A stretch of 35,755 bases of DNA from Pedosphaera sp. Its GTDB lineage: Bacteria; Verrucomicrobiota; Verrucomicrobiia; Limisphaerales; F1-12-MAGs170. The notes below the pieces were generated by a model. It searched no databases. It saw only the letters and a list, made by a program, of their open reading frames with translations, and had not been told where the DNA came from. This document shows, piece by piece, positions 35,556-35,755 of this stretch. The stretch is taken from the NCBI GenBank assembly GCA_009695275.1, contig SIBF01000023.1:1-35755 (forward strand), read 5' to 3'. Made by a program: the position numbers and the translations under genes. Each line of letters starts with the position of its first letter. Within the stretch, counting starts at the first letter, position 1.

Positions 35556-35738
35556 TCAAAGCCCCCAGAAAATATCGCCGTAGCTGTCAATGGCCCTGTC
35601 CAGCGTCCCAGCAGTTCTCATTTTGACGGCTGAGGTGGAATGAGGCGGTCTGAGCGGTCTGAAGGTTTTTTCATTTTGTCCTGGACTCACACCGTTTTTT
35701 GGTTTATCCCGGTTTCGGATGCTAACCGAACCGCTCAT
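35556..35738 (-). CDS. Candidate small protein upstream of the PafA-like ligase
   Basis: This 60-codon ORF ends 52 bp before the ligase start. The first two thirds are polar and disordered (KPKNGVSPGQNEKTFRPLRPPHS); the end is a short amphipathic segment, TLDRAIDSYGDIFWGL. Small size, disordered lead and helical tail recall Pup/UBact modifiers, but the C-terminus is Leu, not Gln or Glu as those require. It resembles the ligase's own C-terminus (DGGTDFYWWL). No strong Shine-Dalgarno precedes ATG 35738. An alternative reading has an 18-codon ORF with AGGA (35618-35674) coupled by ATGA to a 21-codon ORF (35556-35621). The ORF may simply be chance; about half of such short ORFs would be. Confidence 0.3.
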   Translation of the reverse strand: MSGSVSIRNRDKPKNGVSPGQNEKTFRPLRPPHSTSAVKMRTAGTLDRAIDSYGDIFWGL

Positions 35739-35755
35739 CCAGGGGCGTTATCTGA

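Noticed and set aside
35618-35738. Canonical Pup or UBact encoded by the small ORF
   Set aside because: There is no C-terminal Gln or Glu and no recognisable GG[QE] or RYRQR-type tail; only size and position fit.

Overview
The window looks like a chromosomal segment of a Verrucomicrobiota bacterium, probably of the Pedosphaera/Limisphaera type. This is inferred from gene content, not from a database search. It carries two DUF1501 + DUF1549/DUF1553 (PSD1-type cytochrome) gene pairs, which are typical of Verrucomicrobiota and Planctomycetota. It also has many signal-peptide and lipoprotein genes, MEP-pathway and phospholipid genes, and a Pup-ligase (PafA/Dop)-family gene. No rRNA, tRNA, CRISPR array or recognisable transposase was found.

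Layout. 1-3.7 kb: the tail of an unidentified gene, a 12-TM-like membrane/spermidine-synthase fusion, and a Yip1-like membrane protein. 3.8-5.7 kb: a fusion of a BadF-type amino-sugar kinase with the MurNAc-6-phosphate etherase MurQ (peptidoglycan recycling). 5.8-8.5 kb: an ECF sigma factor, a small membrane protein that is probably its anti-sigma, and a bactofilin-like/RDD membrane protein. 8.5-10.6 kb, minus strand: cdsA and dxr. 10.6-11.2 kb: a non-coding stretch that looks decayed. 11.2-16.6 kb, plus strand: an operon DUF1549/DUF1553 - DUF1016 (YhcG) nuclease - DUF1501, joined by two ATGA overlaps. 16.6-21.9 kb: an intergenic 170-bp imperfect palindrome, then a second DUF1501/PSD1 pair on the minus strand. 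22.1-24.3 kb: a secreted GH36-like glycosidase. 24.5-27.6 kb, plus: an Ala/Pro-rich membrane-anchored protein, thioredoxin, a stand-alone GspF/PilC-like protein and a class V aminotransferase. 27.6-31.4 kb, minus: a DUF4823-like lipoprotein, a dihydrolipoamide-dehydrogenase-like flavoprotein, an MFS transporter and a NUDIX hydrolase. 31.6-32.9 kb, plus: a small lipoprotein and an RluA-type pseudouridine synthase. 33.1-35.7 kb, minus: a PafA/Dop-family ligase with a long TPR-like extension, preceded by a tiny ORF.

Most interesting points. First, the Pup-ligase-like enzyme has all visible catalytic motifs, a TPR-like tail of about 300 residues and a tiny upstream ORF. No Pup, ATPase ring or proteasome gene is visible in the window, so it may be a non-canonical carboxylate-amine ligation system. 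The tiny ORF and the ligase share a C-terminal D-[IF]-[FY]-W-x-L pattern. Second, inside the DUF1016 nuclease gene there are five DNA hairpins with a shared 7-nt loop pattern (N-Y-A-C-T-G-N), spaced 51, 60, 51 and 51 bp. They encode a 17-residue repeat. Third, that nuclease gene sits inside a PSD1/DUF1501 operon with coupled start/stop codons on both sides. Fourth, a 170-bp imperfect palindrome begins next to the stop codon of the second DUF1501 gene.
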